Of a DNA stretch of 64,000 nt, positions 39,267 through 61,350 are shown piece after piece. The position numbers and the translations under genes are program-made. The stretch comes from Phorcus lineatus (lineage: Eukaryota; Mollusca; Gastropoda; Trochida; Trochidae): the NCBI GenBank assembly GCA_921293015.1, contig OV121092.1:35037764-35101763 (forward strand), in the 5' to 3' direction. Numbering within the stretch: the first letter of the stretch is position 1; each line of letters begins with the position of its first letter. The notes beneath the pieces are model-generated. The model was not told the origin of the DNA. It saw only the letters and a program-made list of their open reading frames with translations, and searched no databases.

Positions 39267-39563
39267 TAAGTAAATCTAGGAGACGTAATAGTAGAGAGAT
39301 CAAGAGGTCCGGGGTTCTTATCCCGCCAGGGGCTCGGCAACTTTGTTTGGGTAGTGAACTGTTCTATATGTAGTAAGGTTTGGGTACAATGTGACACTGA
39401 ATAACAGTGGAGTATCAAACATAGTTCGCCAATATCAGCCGACGCTCGCAGCTTTCACCGCAATGCATAGACACAATCGTTTTGCGGACGTTCTCTTGCA
39501 ATATTACAAGAAGCCGTGAAATATTCTTGAAAACGGCGTTACTCCCCATCTCACCTCAAACTT
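39264..39563 (+). mobile_element. tRNA-derived SINE, near full length
   Basis: The head resembles a tRNA gene: GAGGTCCGGGGTTCTTATCCCGCC contains a B-box-like GGTTCTTATCC. The body has GTAAGGTTTGGGTACAATG, GTTCGCCAATATC, GCTCGCAGCTTTCACCGCAATG and a GAAAACGGCGTTACTCCCCATCTCACCTC end. Four other copies in the window share these blocks in order. No coding capacity; such elements depend on LINE proteins. Confidence 0.75.
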
Positions 39564-41097
39564 AGAAATAAATTCATTAGTACGAATATATCCAAAGCTC
39601 TCGTTGTGTTTTTTCTCAATTCTTTTAGAAATGTATTTCCGAACATTCCATTTAAATACAGCATACATTGTACAAGCATTGTATGGTCACAAAATTCCTC
39701 AGACGGTGACAAGAAAAACGATGAAGGAAGAATTTAAATGTTTTCCATGTGTAGAATGACTTTTTTGATCAATTGGGTTTCCGTTTTAGGTATTCTGTAT
39801 TATAGTATCCTTTTTTCGAAACATGCATGTTATTCTATCAAATCATGCAACATTTTATAAAAAAAACACCTGGAAATAGGTCAGTTTTGTTTTTTTATGC
39901 AGTTTTATTCTTGTGTAATCATTCAAGTAATTCCATTCAGAATATCATCGTACCAAACGGACGGTTCATACGTCGAACCCATGCGATTTTGAAAATAAAC
40001 ATTACAATCCATTATCACATACCTGATCAATTCATGAACGTTCTCTAATAATATTATTGTTCAAAACAGAGACCTTTTAAACTACACGTCGAACTATTTT
40101 ATTTTTCAATATGGAAATTCTTAATAAATGATGAAGTGTCCCTCACGTATCAGAAATAACTCGAAACAAAGAATGTTGGATGCGCGTTGCCATAGCTACC
40201 AACCAATACTATAATTATGCACTTAAGTGATGTTACATTGATCGCGTTATTGCATGTGATCGTTTCCATTCTTATAACAAGATGGAAACCGAATAATGAA
40301 ATCGACATAACTTTATTACGTTCCGAGATAACAGTCTTTTGATTAAACGCCCACGGTATATGTCTCAACTACTTCAGGGAAATAGCGACACTGATAGTGT
40401 TTATTTTTTCTGCCATTGCACATGGAAATCGTACGAAGCACTTGGTATTATTCAAAACTGCACGTGGAAGTCGTGCGAAATCAAAAGCAGTCTTTTTTCA
40501 CCCAGCATGAAATGTACAAATGTTCATGTAAATGATTATCATGAGGGTCTACGAGGTTAAACTCACTGGAATGTGCTATGTGCTTTTCATTTCAGGATAC
40601 GAGTAACATGATATCGGGGAAATATATCTCTCAGGCCACAAACAAATCATGCAGCCAATACCATACTTCATATTAAGAAAACGTATAAAGAACACATCAC
40701 TGATATAAAGAGGTCTCGGTGATTATTGATAGGTTGTGGACTTCTGACAGAAAGATCAATATACTGATGTTACGCCTATTTATTGTCAATATACTACAAT
40801 ATATCGAAATATTTCATCAGGAATTGATTCAATAAAAAATACTATTAAGAAGACACCAAGTATACTTATAGATCCATATTATGATATAGATATATAATTG
40901 CATGTTATGTTTTTATACAAGAGACCCATTACAAAGAATTTATTACCTTCCTGAGGAGAGTAGAACGTGACTAATGTTCAGGGAATGCACACCTATTGAC
41001 AAGAGTACTACAATGCACTTATACATTCCTACACGTTTTAGTGCTGGGTCGATGACATGTGTTGTGAATGATAGAAGGGAGGTAATCTGAATTATTT
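39564..41097. other. Intergenic DNA
   Basis: No gene recognised. At about 40412-40482 two copies of GCACRTGGAARTCGTRCGAA lie about 50 bp apart, a short direct repeat. Confidence 0.45.
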
Positions 41098-41109
41098 TAT
41101 GGCGCTTCT
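41098..41109. repeat. Target-site duplication, 3' side of LINE 2
   Basis: TATGGCGCTTCT, identical to 44596-44607. Confidence 0.9.
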
Positions 41110-41305
41110 GTGATAACTTGATAGTTTATTTCTGTCAAAGAGGCCACAGGCCCATAGGACATTACATACATAACATTTGCAAAATATATATGTTTTTGAA
41201 AAAAAATAATCATATGAACATTCGTCCCGAAGAATAATTAGATATGCATATCAACATTTCGTGCTATGTACAATTGAAATAAGTGATAACTACTTCTAAT
41301 ACAAT

Positions 41306-42325
41306 TCATTTATGAAGCGTAGCATAAAGCTTAAATGCAAAATATATATATTTACCAAGATTTACAATAGTTGATTGACAATTGGAATTCATTATGTTTC
41401 GAAAAGTTTCCCTTGTCGGTTTTACAGTATAATTTCTTTTCATATATTGTTTACGTAAATCGTTAAAGGCGGTACATACCAATAGGAAATGAAATTCATT
41501 TTCAACATAATCTAATCCATAACGTGAACAATGAGTACATAATCTACATTCAATATCAACACCAGTTCTGCGTCCTACTTCCACCATTAAATTATGATTA
41601 CCACATCTAAAATTAAGTAGGGCTTGTCGATATAATTTCTCTTGAATATTGATAAGATATGATTCCACATTTAATAGAGATTTAAAAATGTGGTAGGAAC
41701 CAAGACGTGAGTTTTCAGCAATATTTGAGCGCCATTGTTGCATGTCGATATCCTTTATACGTTGTTTTACTTCAAACAAAAATTCTTCACGGCTTCCAAA
41801 ATCTTGAGTAATCCAAACGATTCCAAATCCAAGTTTATATAAAATCTCCTTTAAAAATGTTACCCATGAAGTTCGTTTAGAAAGATCGATATTGTACAGC
41901 ATGTGATAGGTCTGTTTTGGTAGTCTTCTGCTGTCCATAATAATTAACTTACTCCAATACGTTATACACTTCATTATTTGCGATGTATAAATAGAATGAC
42001 GACCACAATCTCCAAGGACAGCGGCGTTACAAGCGGACTGGGGTAATCTTAGAATCCTTTTGAAGTACTTTGTTTGGACTGTTTCAATAGATTTATAAGT
42101 CTGATATCCCCAGATTTCAGAGGCATATGTCAAAATAGGTAAGACAATACTGTCGAAAAGTCGAGCTGCTGTAGTTATTGGGAGACCGCCACATAATGAG
42201 TTAAGATTATAAAGCGAAGAACATGCTTTTTCAGCCTGCTGCGCCAACGTTGAAGTGGCTTTTGTCCAGACTCCTTTTGGTGTGAAAATAATTCCTAAAT
42301 ATCTATATTGTGAAACCACTTTTAT
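41306..42325 (-). pseudogene. LINE 2 thumb and zinc-knuckle region
   Basis: It continues in the same frame as the reverse transcriptase after a single TAG (42328-42326). It starts with the thumb motif QYRYLGIIFTPKGVW and ends with a CCHC-like knuckle, CRLCTHCSRYG...EFHFLLVC. About 337 residues are open. The region binds nucleic acid in LINE proteins, by analogy with the family. The interruption suggests a recent loss, because the frame downstream is otherwise intact. Confidence 0.88.
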
Positions 42326-43925
42326 CTAGGATCCCTTAAAGTTCCAATTTTCATAATGCCTTAGATATCCCCCGTTCCTAAAAACAACTATTTGTGATTT
42401 ATCGATATTCAAAGAAAGTCCCCATCTATCACAAAAGTCACTTAAGCGATCTATTTGTTGTTGAAGTCTACCTGCACTATCGGCTGAACTTGTGACGTCA
42501 TCAGCATATAATAACAAGCAAATGTTTGGTGCCTCTTCTGATATAAAAATGCCTCTGCAGTTTGAATCTTCCATCTCTGTCACTAATTCGTTGATATAAA
42601 GTGAAAATAATAAGGGACTCAACATGCAGCCCTGACGCGTACCCGCGTGGCAAGTGAAAAAGTCACTGAGTCCATGTTCAGTTTTAACACAGGATCGTAG
42701 TTTCGAGTACATATCTCTTAAAATATTCAAAACTTTCCCATGGATTCCATAGTTCATAAGGCGATACCACAGATGGTCATGATTCACGCAGTCAAATGCT
42801 TTGGAAAAGTCAATGAAAAAACAGTAAAAGCGCCCTCCCGACTTTGATAAGTATTTTCTTATCATTCCATGAAGTGTAAACATATTGTCGACAGTAGTAT
42901 ATCCTTTTCTGAATCCGGCTTGATTTTCATAAATAATACCATTTATTTGAGACCAAGATTGTAGACGTTCATTTAGTATTTTTGTAAAAACCTTTCCAAT
43001 CACCGATAACAATGAAATTCCTCGATAATTTTGCACATCACTTGTAGGTCCTTTCTTGTGAAGAGGATAAATGATTGCTTTTCCCCATTCTGCAGGAAAC
43101 ATTCCACTGTCCAATATTTTATTGAAAAGTTTAACAAATATTGGAGCAATGCCTGTCTTAGATTGGTGTAGTAATTCAGCTGTGATTCCGTCCGATCCTG
43201 GCGATTTCTTTAGTTTTGAATTTTCAATACTTTTTGTTACTTCTGACATTGTTATAGGTGCATTGAATATTTCATTACCTGTTTTCATGATACAGTCTTC
43301 ACATTCATTGTCATGTGCACAAATATAATCCTTAACTGTATCTTCTAACGTTGTGGAATTTTCGGTTGAGTTTAAGAGCTGCTGAAAGTAATCAATCCAC
43401 TCTGTTCCTGATATTGAGTTTGTACTTTTAGATCTTCGTAGTTTCTTTAGTTCCTTCCAAATTTTGTCTACATCATTCTTCATACAATTCCATTTAGTCT
43501 TCATGTCATTTTCATACTGTTTCTGTTTGATTGAACATGTTAATTTAAAAATTGATTTTAAATGTCTATATTTCTGTAAATCGTCATCTGTTTTACTCTG
43601 TCGAAACCCGTCGAGTGCATGGTATTTATCTCCCTTGGCAGTCTGGCAGTCACTGTCCCACCACACGGGCTGTGTGTCGTCTGCTCGAATGTATGGTCCT
43701 ACACGTTTCTTCATGCACTCAGCGGCACGATGATATAGACTGTAGATCATATTTATCGATGTGTCAATATCTGTATCGATTTCACACAGTATATCTGATA
43801 TCATTGTTCTCGAAACATCATCAGACATGAGTTGTGTAAATTTGCTTCGATATCGATCCTCCCACTGAAACTTGTAGTATGGTGTCACGCATGAGTCGTT
43901 CTCACACACACTTTCAATCATACAA
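42326..43925 (-). pseudogene. LINE 2 reverse transcriptase
   Basis: Motifs in order are PVWWDSDC in the linker, WGKAIIYPLHKKG, NYRGISLLSVIGKVF, NQAGFRKGYTT, FFIDFSKAFDCVNH, GTRQGCMLSPLLF and the catalytic LLYADDVTS box, then KSQIVVFRNGG. All catalytic aspartates are present. The frame ends at a premature TAG. At its upstream end it overlaps the endonuclease frame in a different phase near 43915-43930, which points to a one-base indel in or near a TTTT run. Confidence 0.92.
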
Positions 43926-44595
43926 AATATTAAACATAGCCAAAATAGGAAAATGGTCTGATTCATCAAGATTACAAACTTTAAAATCTGAAACAAAATC
44001 AAAAAGGTGTGAACTAACTAAAGTGTAATCAACAACACTACGACCATTGTTTGAAACACATGTAAAATGTCCATCTTCATCACCGTTAACTCTGCCATTA
44101 AGAATATGTAAACAATGAGTTCGGCAAATGTCAAGTAAACGGCGACCGAAGTTATTCACTTCGGTATCACAGTTCTTACGTGGATATTGGAAGTCATCGC
44201 TGTCATACCAGTCTCCTCCAGGCATATAATTTGAGTCATCGTTGACTATGAAGTCATCCAGTGTTCCAGTTCTACAGTTAAAGTCTCCAGTTAAGATAAC
44301 TTCAGCATCATAACAGCTTTCTATATCATATAAGCAGTCTTCTAGCACTTCTAAACTGTCTTTCTGTTTATCATTGTAATATTGTGAGTTTTCTGGTGAA
44401 ATATAAAGAACACAGACAACAATATCTTTATGAAAGTTAAATGCATTCTTATCAATCAATAGATAAACACTATCTGTTACATGTGAACAAATCCTCCTTG
44501 TTTGTGCAAATAATGAGTTCTCAATGTATACACATACACCACCATGCTTGTTCTTGTCTCTCAGTGAAGATAGAAGTGTGTGAGTAGAAGATAGA
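43914..44595 (-). pseudogene. LINE 2 endonuclease, N-terminally truncated
   Basis: Apurinic-endonuclease-type motifs are visible: GGVCVYIENSLF, ILTGDFNCR (the catalytic GDFN), the SVVDYTL block and ESDHFPI (the SDH catalytic motif). The first ~60-70 residues of the family, with the early Asn and Glu catalytic residues, are missing because of 5' truncation. The residues before YLSSTHT belong to the target duplication and host DNA. This enzyme nicks target DNA to start insertion. Confidence 0.88.
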
Positions 44596-44607
44596 TATGG
44601 CGCTTCT
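44596..44607. repeat. Target-site duplication, 5' side of LINE 2
   Basis: TATGGCGCTTCT, identical to 41098-41109. It sits exactly where the endonuclease frame stops matching the family. Confidence 0.9.
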
Positions 44608-45160
44608 ACCACAAACTAAAACATTTATTAAATTTCCTGTATTGTCGGTTGATAGAAAAACCTTCGAGATTACCGGAAAGAAACAATAGGTAGATGTTTG
44701 ATATAAGTTGTAGGTGGTTAAAATCCGGGTTTGCTTTAATAAAACTTAGTCACTTACTCCAATCCAATAAAGCTAAGTCTACCTTCGTGAGTGATGGTCA
44801 GTGGAGTGATGTTTAGCTTCTTATCCAATCACAACGATAAAAGTTTTTATCTAGTCCTGTTTATAAATGTCACGCAGTTCGAGAGTGCGACCTTTTCCCC
44901 GCCTCTCCTCTAATGTACTTTCATAAAATATCATCAATTATTGTATATATCGAAAGTACATATTATGTACTTTACATTCATGTATCTATTCTTATCATTC
45001 ATGTCTTTATTCGCCGACTGTGGCTATTTTTATATGTTCAAATGTCATTTTCATGCTCCCTTTATCAGCCTTTTTACATGTAGCATTAATATGCCAATGC
45101 TCATGTTACATATATTTATATCTTCTTGTAGAGGAGTTTGCGCCCTTTACAATAAGCCAT
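44608..45160. other. Intergenic DNA
   Basis: No gene recognised. The short + strand frames at 44941-45214 show no domain. Confidence 0.45.
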
Positions 45161-45988
45161 TGTAGGGCTCCATACCTTAATACCATAATATTTATGGAGC
45201 TAGGGATAATTTAGTTTCGCTAAGAAACACAGATTCACGATATCCTTACGATAGGCTACCATTCGGTTCTTCGAGCTAGGCATGGTTACTCCGACGTCCG
45301 CACGGAGCCTATAAATAGCGAGCTAAGCTCTGGTACCAGGAGTCTTGACTTGACCATTGCTGGGAGAGGTCACGGGTGGACCTGGGACGCTGGAGGTGAA
45401 TCGGTGAGGTTAATATTCCTTCATTTTTCTCTGTGCCTTTCTGGAGTATGTGATCACTTCCTTTAAGAACTTACAGTTTTAACCTTACCTTCCCTCCCAT
45501 TATTTGATAAGTTCTACTATACCTAATCTAGTGTTCTTATTCATTTACTCACTCAAGTAGTGATTAGGGATAATCTAAAGTACTGTGTGCTTGTTGTTTT
45601 ATTGACCCCTATTGTTAGTCCACCCGTGCCCCGTTTCCCTTCATTTGTATATTCGCCAAAGTGTTGATTTGTCTTATGTATGCTATCTCGTTAAGACGGC
45701 CATTAGCTTATCTTGTTGTTACAACGTCTGGGGGTATGCTAGAGTGATTCCCTACAGTTTGTCTATGTGTTTATTCATGGGTTGTTGACTTCCTTAATTA
45801 GTTGTTAACTCCTGTTGAGTGGATTACGGGTAGCTTGTTGCTGCACCCGGTTATCGTCTTGTTTAGACTGCAAATAAATCACTTGATTCACGGATTGGCT
45901 TCTCTCTAGTTATTTATTGGCTTGATTATTTTCTTTTCTTATCTTTCTGTCGGATAACGCGTCTCACCTGAGTTTAGATATCGTTACA
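45161..45988 (+). mobile_element. Candidate solo LTR
   Basis: The stretch begins TGTAGGGCTC and ends CGTTACA, that is TG...CA ends. Inside is a TATA box (TATAAATA, 45310-45317) and far downstream an AATAAA (45873-45878), the promoter and polyadenylation signals expected of an LTR. It is more GC-rich than the flanks. Flanking CCAT and CCGT agree at three of four bases, so target-duplication support is weak. No gag, pol or primer-binding site adjoins it, hence a solo LTR. A host promoter and 5' exon remains possible. Confidence 0.42.
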
Positions 45989-47230
45989 CCGTGATAATAA
46001 AGAGTATGAAATTTAGTGTTTTTCACCTAAACAGGTCTAAAACATTTTTATTTCATTCATTCATTGACTGACTGACTCGCTCACTCACTCACTCACTCTC
46101 TCACTCATGCAGGTCGTAAAGAATACATGTACACATTTGTAAAAGAATTTCAGAAATACCTGATAGTAGATGTGGATGATATTTACAGTTCAGTCTATTA
46201 ATTGCGGATGATTGCGAGTGTTCAACATGAGATGATATTGGTCAATTTGAAAATTGTCTAAGACAATGTCTTTATTTGAATATTGTTTTGAAGATATATA
46301 AATGAACATGTTGGTTGAAGACAAAAATTGTTTGTAGACTAACAGTAAGGTCTACATATATTTCAAAGATAACCCGCGTTCGCCTATAACACGATAAAAC
46401 ACCCTTAAGAGGCTGTTATATCGTTGTTTGGATTTTGCTTCACGTGAAAAACTGCTGCACTTACAAATAAATATGTGATTTACGATTGATAAGCAATGCC
46501 TTGACATTGATGAAGTAATGTCTTTACACACAAAGCGCCGATGAATGGCTTAATTCATCTTCTAGGGTTTTCCTTTTTGAATAAACGTTCGCTGTATGTG
46601 AAATCTTTAGTAAGTTACAAACCTAAGAGTAAACCAGATTGTGTTTTCTTCATGTAGTAATAACATGCAGGTAAAACAAGAATTGTTGGGTACAGGACTA
46701 ACTCTCCAGTGGTCTGAGAAACAGTTTAGTTGGGCACTAATAAATATGCAGACTCAAATACTTACAAAGGCACACTTCGATAGATAAAAAACCTTGTATA
46801 GCTACATTCACGACCATCATTTCCCTTTTCAGGAACGTTCTGCTTTTCTGTAAGGAAGTAAAGTACCTGTGTCAAAACATAGATGCAGAAATTCTGTCAC
46901 TCAATCGAAATCTGGAGAAGCGGTCATAAAATACAAACATTTTCCAAAGTTGGCAGCCTTTGAAGTTACAAGTATTTGAAGCCATTTCAGTTTATATCAG
47001 TCACATGGAGGATCTTCCGTAAAATTTGATTAAACTTAAGAACATTGACATATTACTTATGTACCGAGTTTGATTGAACGGATCTCTTTCAACGTGTATA
47101 TTCATCCCTGTATAAACAAAACTATACATTTTATTGTCTATGATACCAAGCATGCGTCTTATATTAGTACATAAGTGGATATTATGCGTACCTTAACATG
47201 TAAACTTGATATATAGCCTACAAATGATTT
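45989..47230. other. Intergenic DNA
   Basis: A short (CACT)n-like microsatellite lies at 46065-46107. No gene recognised. Confidence 0.5.
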
Positions 47231-47231
47231 T

Positions 47232-47392
47232 TGAGAGACAGACAGACAGACAGAGAGAGAGAGAGAGACAGACAGACAGAGACAGAGACAGACACACAGA
47301 CAGACAGACACACAGAGACAGAGACAGAGACAAAGAGAGACAGAGAGACAGAGATAGAGACAAAGAGAGACAGAGACAGAGAGAACGAAAGT
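47232..47392. repeat. (GACA)n/(GA)n microsatellite
   Basis: Mixed GACA and GA units over about 160 bp. The Ser/Leu and Arg/Asp-rich frames on both strands come from the repeat. Confidence 0.95.
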
Positions 47393-48610
47393 AAGAACGA
47401 GTCATAAAACATATAATATCTTTTTTCCTATAATACAGGCCGGGCCTCGAATAGAATCCGACGTTTGGAATGTACTTAAAGTAACAGAGAGTATGTTTTG
47501 TGTTCTTTTTATGGGTCGTGAATAAATTTACTATATGCCCTCAGTTAAGTTCAAATTGCCTCTCTTAACTTGCATTTTTCTCTCTAAAATGTCCAAGTTA
47601 TTATGTTTTTGTTTTTAATGATAATCAGAAACCAGCCATTTCAATGTTACAAAGTAGAAATTCTACGTCTCATTTACATATGTCTTAGTTAAAAGATCTA
47701 CTGAATACTTGTTTGTATTTGTTTCTGCTGTAAAATAGTTTCCAAAACTACGTTTGAAGAATAGGCGCACGCCACTGTCCGGTTTTCGATCACTTATCAC
47801 GACTTAAATCTGTTTATTGTTCTTATACTGAAATGGATCAAGATGCTGATTTTCTTCTTCTTGATGAAGTTACACCATTTATAAAGTTTGACAAATTTAC
47901 CTCCACAACATACTCTGTGCTCCTTTAACGAAATAGAACTCTGGGATTATATACATGGATCAATAAACGCACCTGTTGTTGACATTGGGCATTTATCAAA
48001 CAGACAGACAGAGTAACAGAGAGACAAACACAGAGAGACACTTGGACACAGCCACACAAAGAGACACATGGAGACACACACAGAGTGTGAGAGTGACATA
48101 TCAAGATAAAAAGCAAATCGGAGAGAGTTGGGATAATATTGAGAAAATAGTTAATATCAACATGTTAAATTTAAAAGAAATGAGAGAGAGTAAGCAAATG
48201 ACACGGTGTAAACTAAGAACATCTTACTGTTATAAAACCACGAGATACTAATTACATGTTTTCAATACACGAGGATCACGATTCCTGTATTATTATTATT
48301 ATTATAACACAATGCTGAAAGATTATCCCTCACGCATCACATAAACCACGCTTTGCGTTAATCAAGGATTTTCTGACGTACAGCGGGTAGTATTATGCTT
48401 ATCAAATATCTTGCGTTTCCTGCCTTCCCTTGCTAATGATCATCAATTCACTGGTTTCTATGGTAACCAATTCTAATAACTCACAATATCGAAATTACTT
48501 CTCAAAGGATCTATATGACGTAGACAGTTTCCTAAGCTTGATTGTCTCTATCTATAAGTAAATATTGATTAAAGAAATGCGTTATTTCCATGGCAATATG
48601 AATATGGTCG
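47393..48610. other. Upstream flank of the VOPP1/WBP1-like gene
   Basis: It holds a second, worn GACA-type repeat at about 48000-48090 and a short (ATT)n at 48288-48306. No exon recognised. Confidence 0.5.
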
Positions 48611-48658
48611 GTCACGTGATCATTTCAGAAAAAGATGGCGGCCAAGTGATACAATGCT
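48611..48658 (+). promoter_or_regulatory. E-box and YY1-like site at the gene start
   Basis: GTCACGTGAT at 48611-48620 contains the CACGTG E-box and nearly matches the CLEAR element (GTCACGTGAC) bound by TFEB/MITF and USF factors. AAGATGGCGGC at 48632-48642 is the classic YY1 motif, which in animals often sits at the transcription start of TATA-less genes. The ATG in the YY1 site opens a four-codon frame (48635-48649, ending TGA). Another ATG at 48654 opens a second short frame that overlaps the main start. If transcription starts upstream of these, they would act as upstream ORFs. Confidence 0.55.
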
Positions 48659-57910
<9,252 letters not shown>

Positions 57911-59010
57911 AGCGATATGTGTCTGTCTGAACTTATAAAATACTTACAAACTTACAAAAATCTTGCAAACCTACAAAAAACTGACAAACTTAAAAATTAA
58001 CAGATGTAAGATTGTAGTTTTAATTTCGGTAAATTTTTAAAAAATTTATTTTGGAATTTTTGAAATTGAGCGCTATCTATATTGACATGTACTTCTTTTA
58101 AGTGAATTCAAAACTAAATGAAAACAACGAAGAGTAAATGATAAGTTGTGATACTATCGTCTTACTAACAAGTTTTCACCTTGCTTAACCATCAGGTTTG
58201 AATCACCCATAGAAAAACCTGGTGTTTGTGATAAATTATATTTGTTAGCAATTGATACTCAATCTATTTAAAGTCAATTTTGATTTTGTTAATTTTGCAT
58301 AGGCGATTTGATTTTTTTGTCGAACAATTGTTTTAGTCTTTGTTATAAATTTAATATGTTTAAAATATTTTTTTGGATAATGTTTGTGTGTGGAAACTAT
58401 ATGATTAAATTTGTAAAATATATTCATATTACTTTTTGAAACCAGATGCATATATGGACAAGATGTACTGAATATTTTTAAATTTGTAGGCGAGGTTTAA
58501 AATCTTTTGACATGATGTTTTATAACTTGCCTTTGCAATTCCTTAGGAAATTTGACGGATATATGATACGTTACCATTAAACTGAAAAAAAAAACCCATT
58601 TCATTTATTTATTAGCTAGATCTTCTCTAACCAATTCAAGTGAAAACCAAGAAGCATTGCGTCCAAGCCAACAACGAAGTTCTTATGTATATTTTATAAG
58701 TAATAGAAACGTCAAGGCGTATCCACTATCATCAGCAATTCCATATCATGACTTAACCTAAATATAACTATATACTGTTATAGAATCAAGATATTTACTT
58801 AATTATACACCAATACCCTTTATATCGTATAGTATAATCGCTACACCATCATCAGCGTATTCCATCCGCAGAGCTCATTCAATACCTTGTGATGTATCAA
58901 ATCAAATGTTTCTTGAATTGACAATTCTCAATGACGTATCGTATGAATATGAACTAAAAAAACGCGTTTTACAAATAATTCCTTTCGAATTAATAGGTTG
59001 ACATAAGAAA
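57911..59010 (+). other. Possible 3' untranslated region and flank
   Basis: AT-rich. An ATTAAA at about 58401 is a candidate polyadenylation signal, but no clear cleavage site can be chosen. No gene recognised. Confidence 0.35.
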
Positions 59011-59352
59011 TCATTGCATAAAACCATTTAGTTTTACGTTGTTAAAAAGGCAGGGAAATGAAATTGAGTACAATACCAATTCGCTTACCAACGCCAAAAC
59101 CTTGTCATATCGTTTTAGTTTATTTCTGTGTGAAATGTAAGAATTATTTGTTGTGTTTGAGACATGTTCAATGTTTTACTTTCATTGCATAAAACCATTT
59201 AGTTTTACGTTGTTAAAAAGGCAGGGAAATGAAATTGAGTAAAATACCAATTTGCTTACCAACGCCAAAACCTTGTTATATCGTGTTAGTGTATTCTGTG
59301 TGAAATCTAAGAATTATTTGTTGTGTTTGCGACATGTTCATGTTTTACTTTT
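59011..59352. repeat. 171-bp tandem duplication (two copies)
   Basis: Copy 1 starts at 59011 and copy 2 at 59182 with TCATTGCATAAAACCATTTA. Both end GACATGTTC-ATGTTTTACTTT. They differ at a handful of bases and small indels, so the duplication is fairly recent. Confidence 0.93.
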
Positions 59353-61084
59353 GAAATTTCGATGCTCACAAAAATATCAATCAGGACATCATTGAAAATA
59401 GTGTATCCATTCATCTACCATATTCAACTTTTTCTGTCCATGAACATTGAAGTGCCTAAACTGAATATCACGTTATACGAAGGAGTTAAAGTGTTGGACT
59501 TTAATTCTGATCATTGTTATGATTTTCATTTGGAAAATTATCCCTATAAAACAAAGGGTTACATTATTATTATTATGTTTATTGTTTTTGATTAAAAGGG
59601 TACTGATTATACTTGATTTAAAAATTATCTAGATTATTTGAAATATATTGTATAAGAATTGATGTTTTTTTTCTCGAAATCGAAACCACAAAATTAAGTG
59701 TTATATTATCATTAACGTTGATACTTGGATATAAGGTTACTGCTGACATGTTATTTCAAACTTATCAAGATTATTACAAATATTTGGCACAATGTATTGA
59801 ATCCAGAGAGTTTTGTTCCAAAATTATTATTGAATTCCATCATTGGTTGTCCGTTGTGTTGACATTCGTGAAACTTTTATCTCATGAGTTTTCTCTCTTG
59901 AGTTGAGTTATTCACTTGGTGCCTAATTTTCATTTGTTAGTTGCAAATATTTCTTATATATAAACCCTTTTAGACATTCTTTTGCAACCATTCATTGTTT
60001 AAACGATCCTTTGTGTCATTAAAAGTATAAATATTCCAATGGATTTCCCAATTCATGTCACATGATTTCTTTTCAAATAATTGTTTGAAAAAGAAATTGG
60101 ATTTTAAGATATATTCATGTACTGCATTTTTCATGCAGATGTTTGACATTTTCTTATCGTTTTTTTATGCTGAGGGGCGAAAGAAATGTTACTCTTCTTA
60201 TAATACAAATAAAAGGTAATTAAAATGTATTCAAAAACTCTAAATAATATATATTTTTTTAAATTCCAACTATCCAAGATAGGAGACAATTCAGACAAAC
60301 ACTTAATTATTTTCCTAAAATCTTCAACACAAAATATTGATTTTCCTGAATTCGAAGTCCCAGTTTAATTTGAACAAATATTAAAAGCAGTAGCAAATTT
60401 TTAGAAAGATTTATTTTTTTCAAATATTCCGTTATAGAAAATTAATTTGTGCCAAATGAATAATCTTCAAAGGGTCAAAACATTTCATTTTACAACCAAA
60501 TCAGCCGTAGTCTTAGAGGAAATAATCAAATACAAAGCAAAAACCACTGGCGGCCATTTTTGTGTGCACACCTTTTACTTTTGTGTAATAGGGACAGTGA
60601 TTAGCATAGCTAAACCGATCATAGTACATTCGTTTAAAAACGGCTTCTGTTGTTAAAAAACAGTGTCTGGTAATAAAAAACTTTTGTTTCGGTTTTCGTG
60701 ACATCGCTTAATTTATATTTTGATAGTTAGATATTCAGTGACATTGCAGCGAATTAAAAATACTGGCTACTTTAGTAATGATGCATTACCTTGTAATGTG
60801 CGATTGCTTCAGCACCATGAGTCAAAATATCTAAAAGCCAAAAGGTTTATCACATTTCACCTTTAAGTGGTCAACCATAATACGAACAGTTTCCTATATT
60901 GTCAGATTCATATCTTGAAATAGTTTTTAAAAAACCCCAGATTTTTAAAAAAGAAAATGCATAAAAGATTATGCTAAAATATAAGTTGTCATCGACAGAT
61001 AAAAGTTGGAAAATAATGATTTTGATTTCATTTCTTACATATTTTTGAGACAAACAGTTACGACTACTCTAGATGAGGTGAAAC
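59353..61084. other. AT-rich DNA downstream of the gene
   Basis: Contains the dispersed repeat core at about 60535-60575 shared with 55553-55760. Open frames at 59323-59595 and 59718-59906 have no recognisable domain. Confidence 0.4.
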
Positions 61085-61350
61085 TTCTTTCTAAATTTGT
61101 TCGAATCCCGCCAGAGGTTCTGCAACTTTGTCTGCAGTAGAGAACTTTTCTACAGGCAGTAAGGTTTGGTTGCAATGCTACATTGAATTTAAGTGCACAG
61201 CCACTCATGGTCCGCTAGTTCGAGCCTATGCTACCTGGTTTCACTGCAATGTATTAACAAAAGTGTTGCGTGCTTTCTTCCTACAATAATACTAGCAGCC
61301 ATTATGTAAGTGAAATACTCTTCAAAGCGGCGTTAAACCAAAATCCACCT
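61085..61350 (+). mobile_element. tRNA-derived SINE, near full length
   Basis: The head has a clear B box, GTTCGAATCCCGCCAGAG. The body has GTAAGGTTTGGTTGCAATGC, CCGCTAGTTCGAGCC, GTTTCACTGCAATG and CTAGCAGCCATTATG, and it ends AAGCGGCGTTAAACCAAAATC. This is the copy closest to an intact pol III promoter. Confidence 0.78.

Larger units (their letters stand above)
41110..44595 (-). mobile_element. 5'-truncated LINE with endonuclease and reverse transcriptase (LINE 2)
   Basis: A 3,486-bp minus-strand insertion bounded by perfect 12-bp direct repeats. It carries, in order, the C-terminal two-thirds of an apurinic-type endonuclease, a reverse transcriptase and a C-terminal zinc-knuckle domain. 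A ~195-bp 3' untranslated region ends near AATAAACTATCAAGTTATC. The 5' end falls within the endonuclease frame. The protein is broken by one frameshift and one in-frame stop, so this copy is dead. It is a different family from LINE 1: the RT blocks differ (YRGISLLSVIGKVF and GTRQGCMLSPLLF here). Confidence 0.92.

Noticed and set aside
47193-47412. Ser/Leu-rich and Arg/Asp-rich frames
   Set aside because: They follow the (GACA)n repeat on each strand and have no start context.
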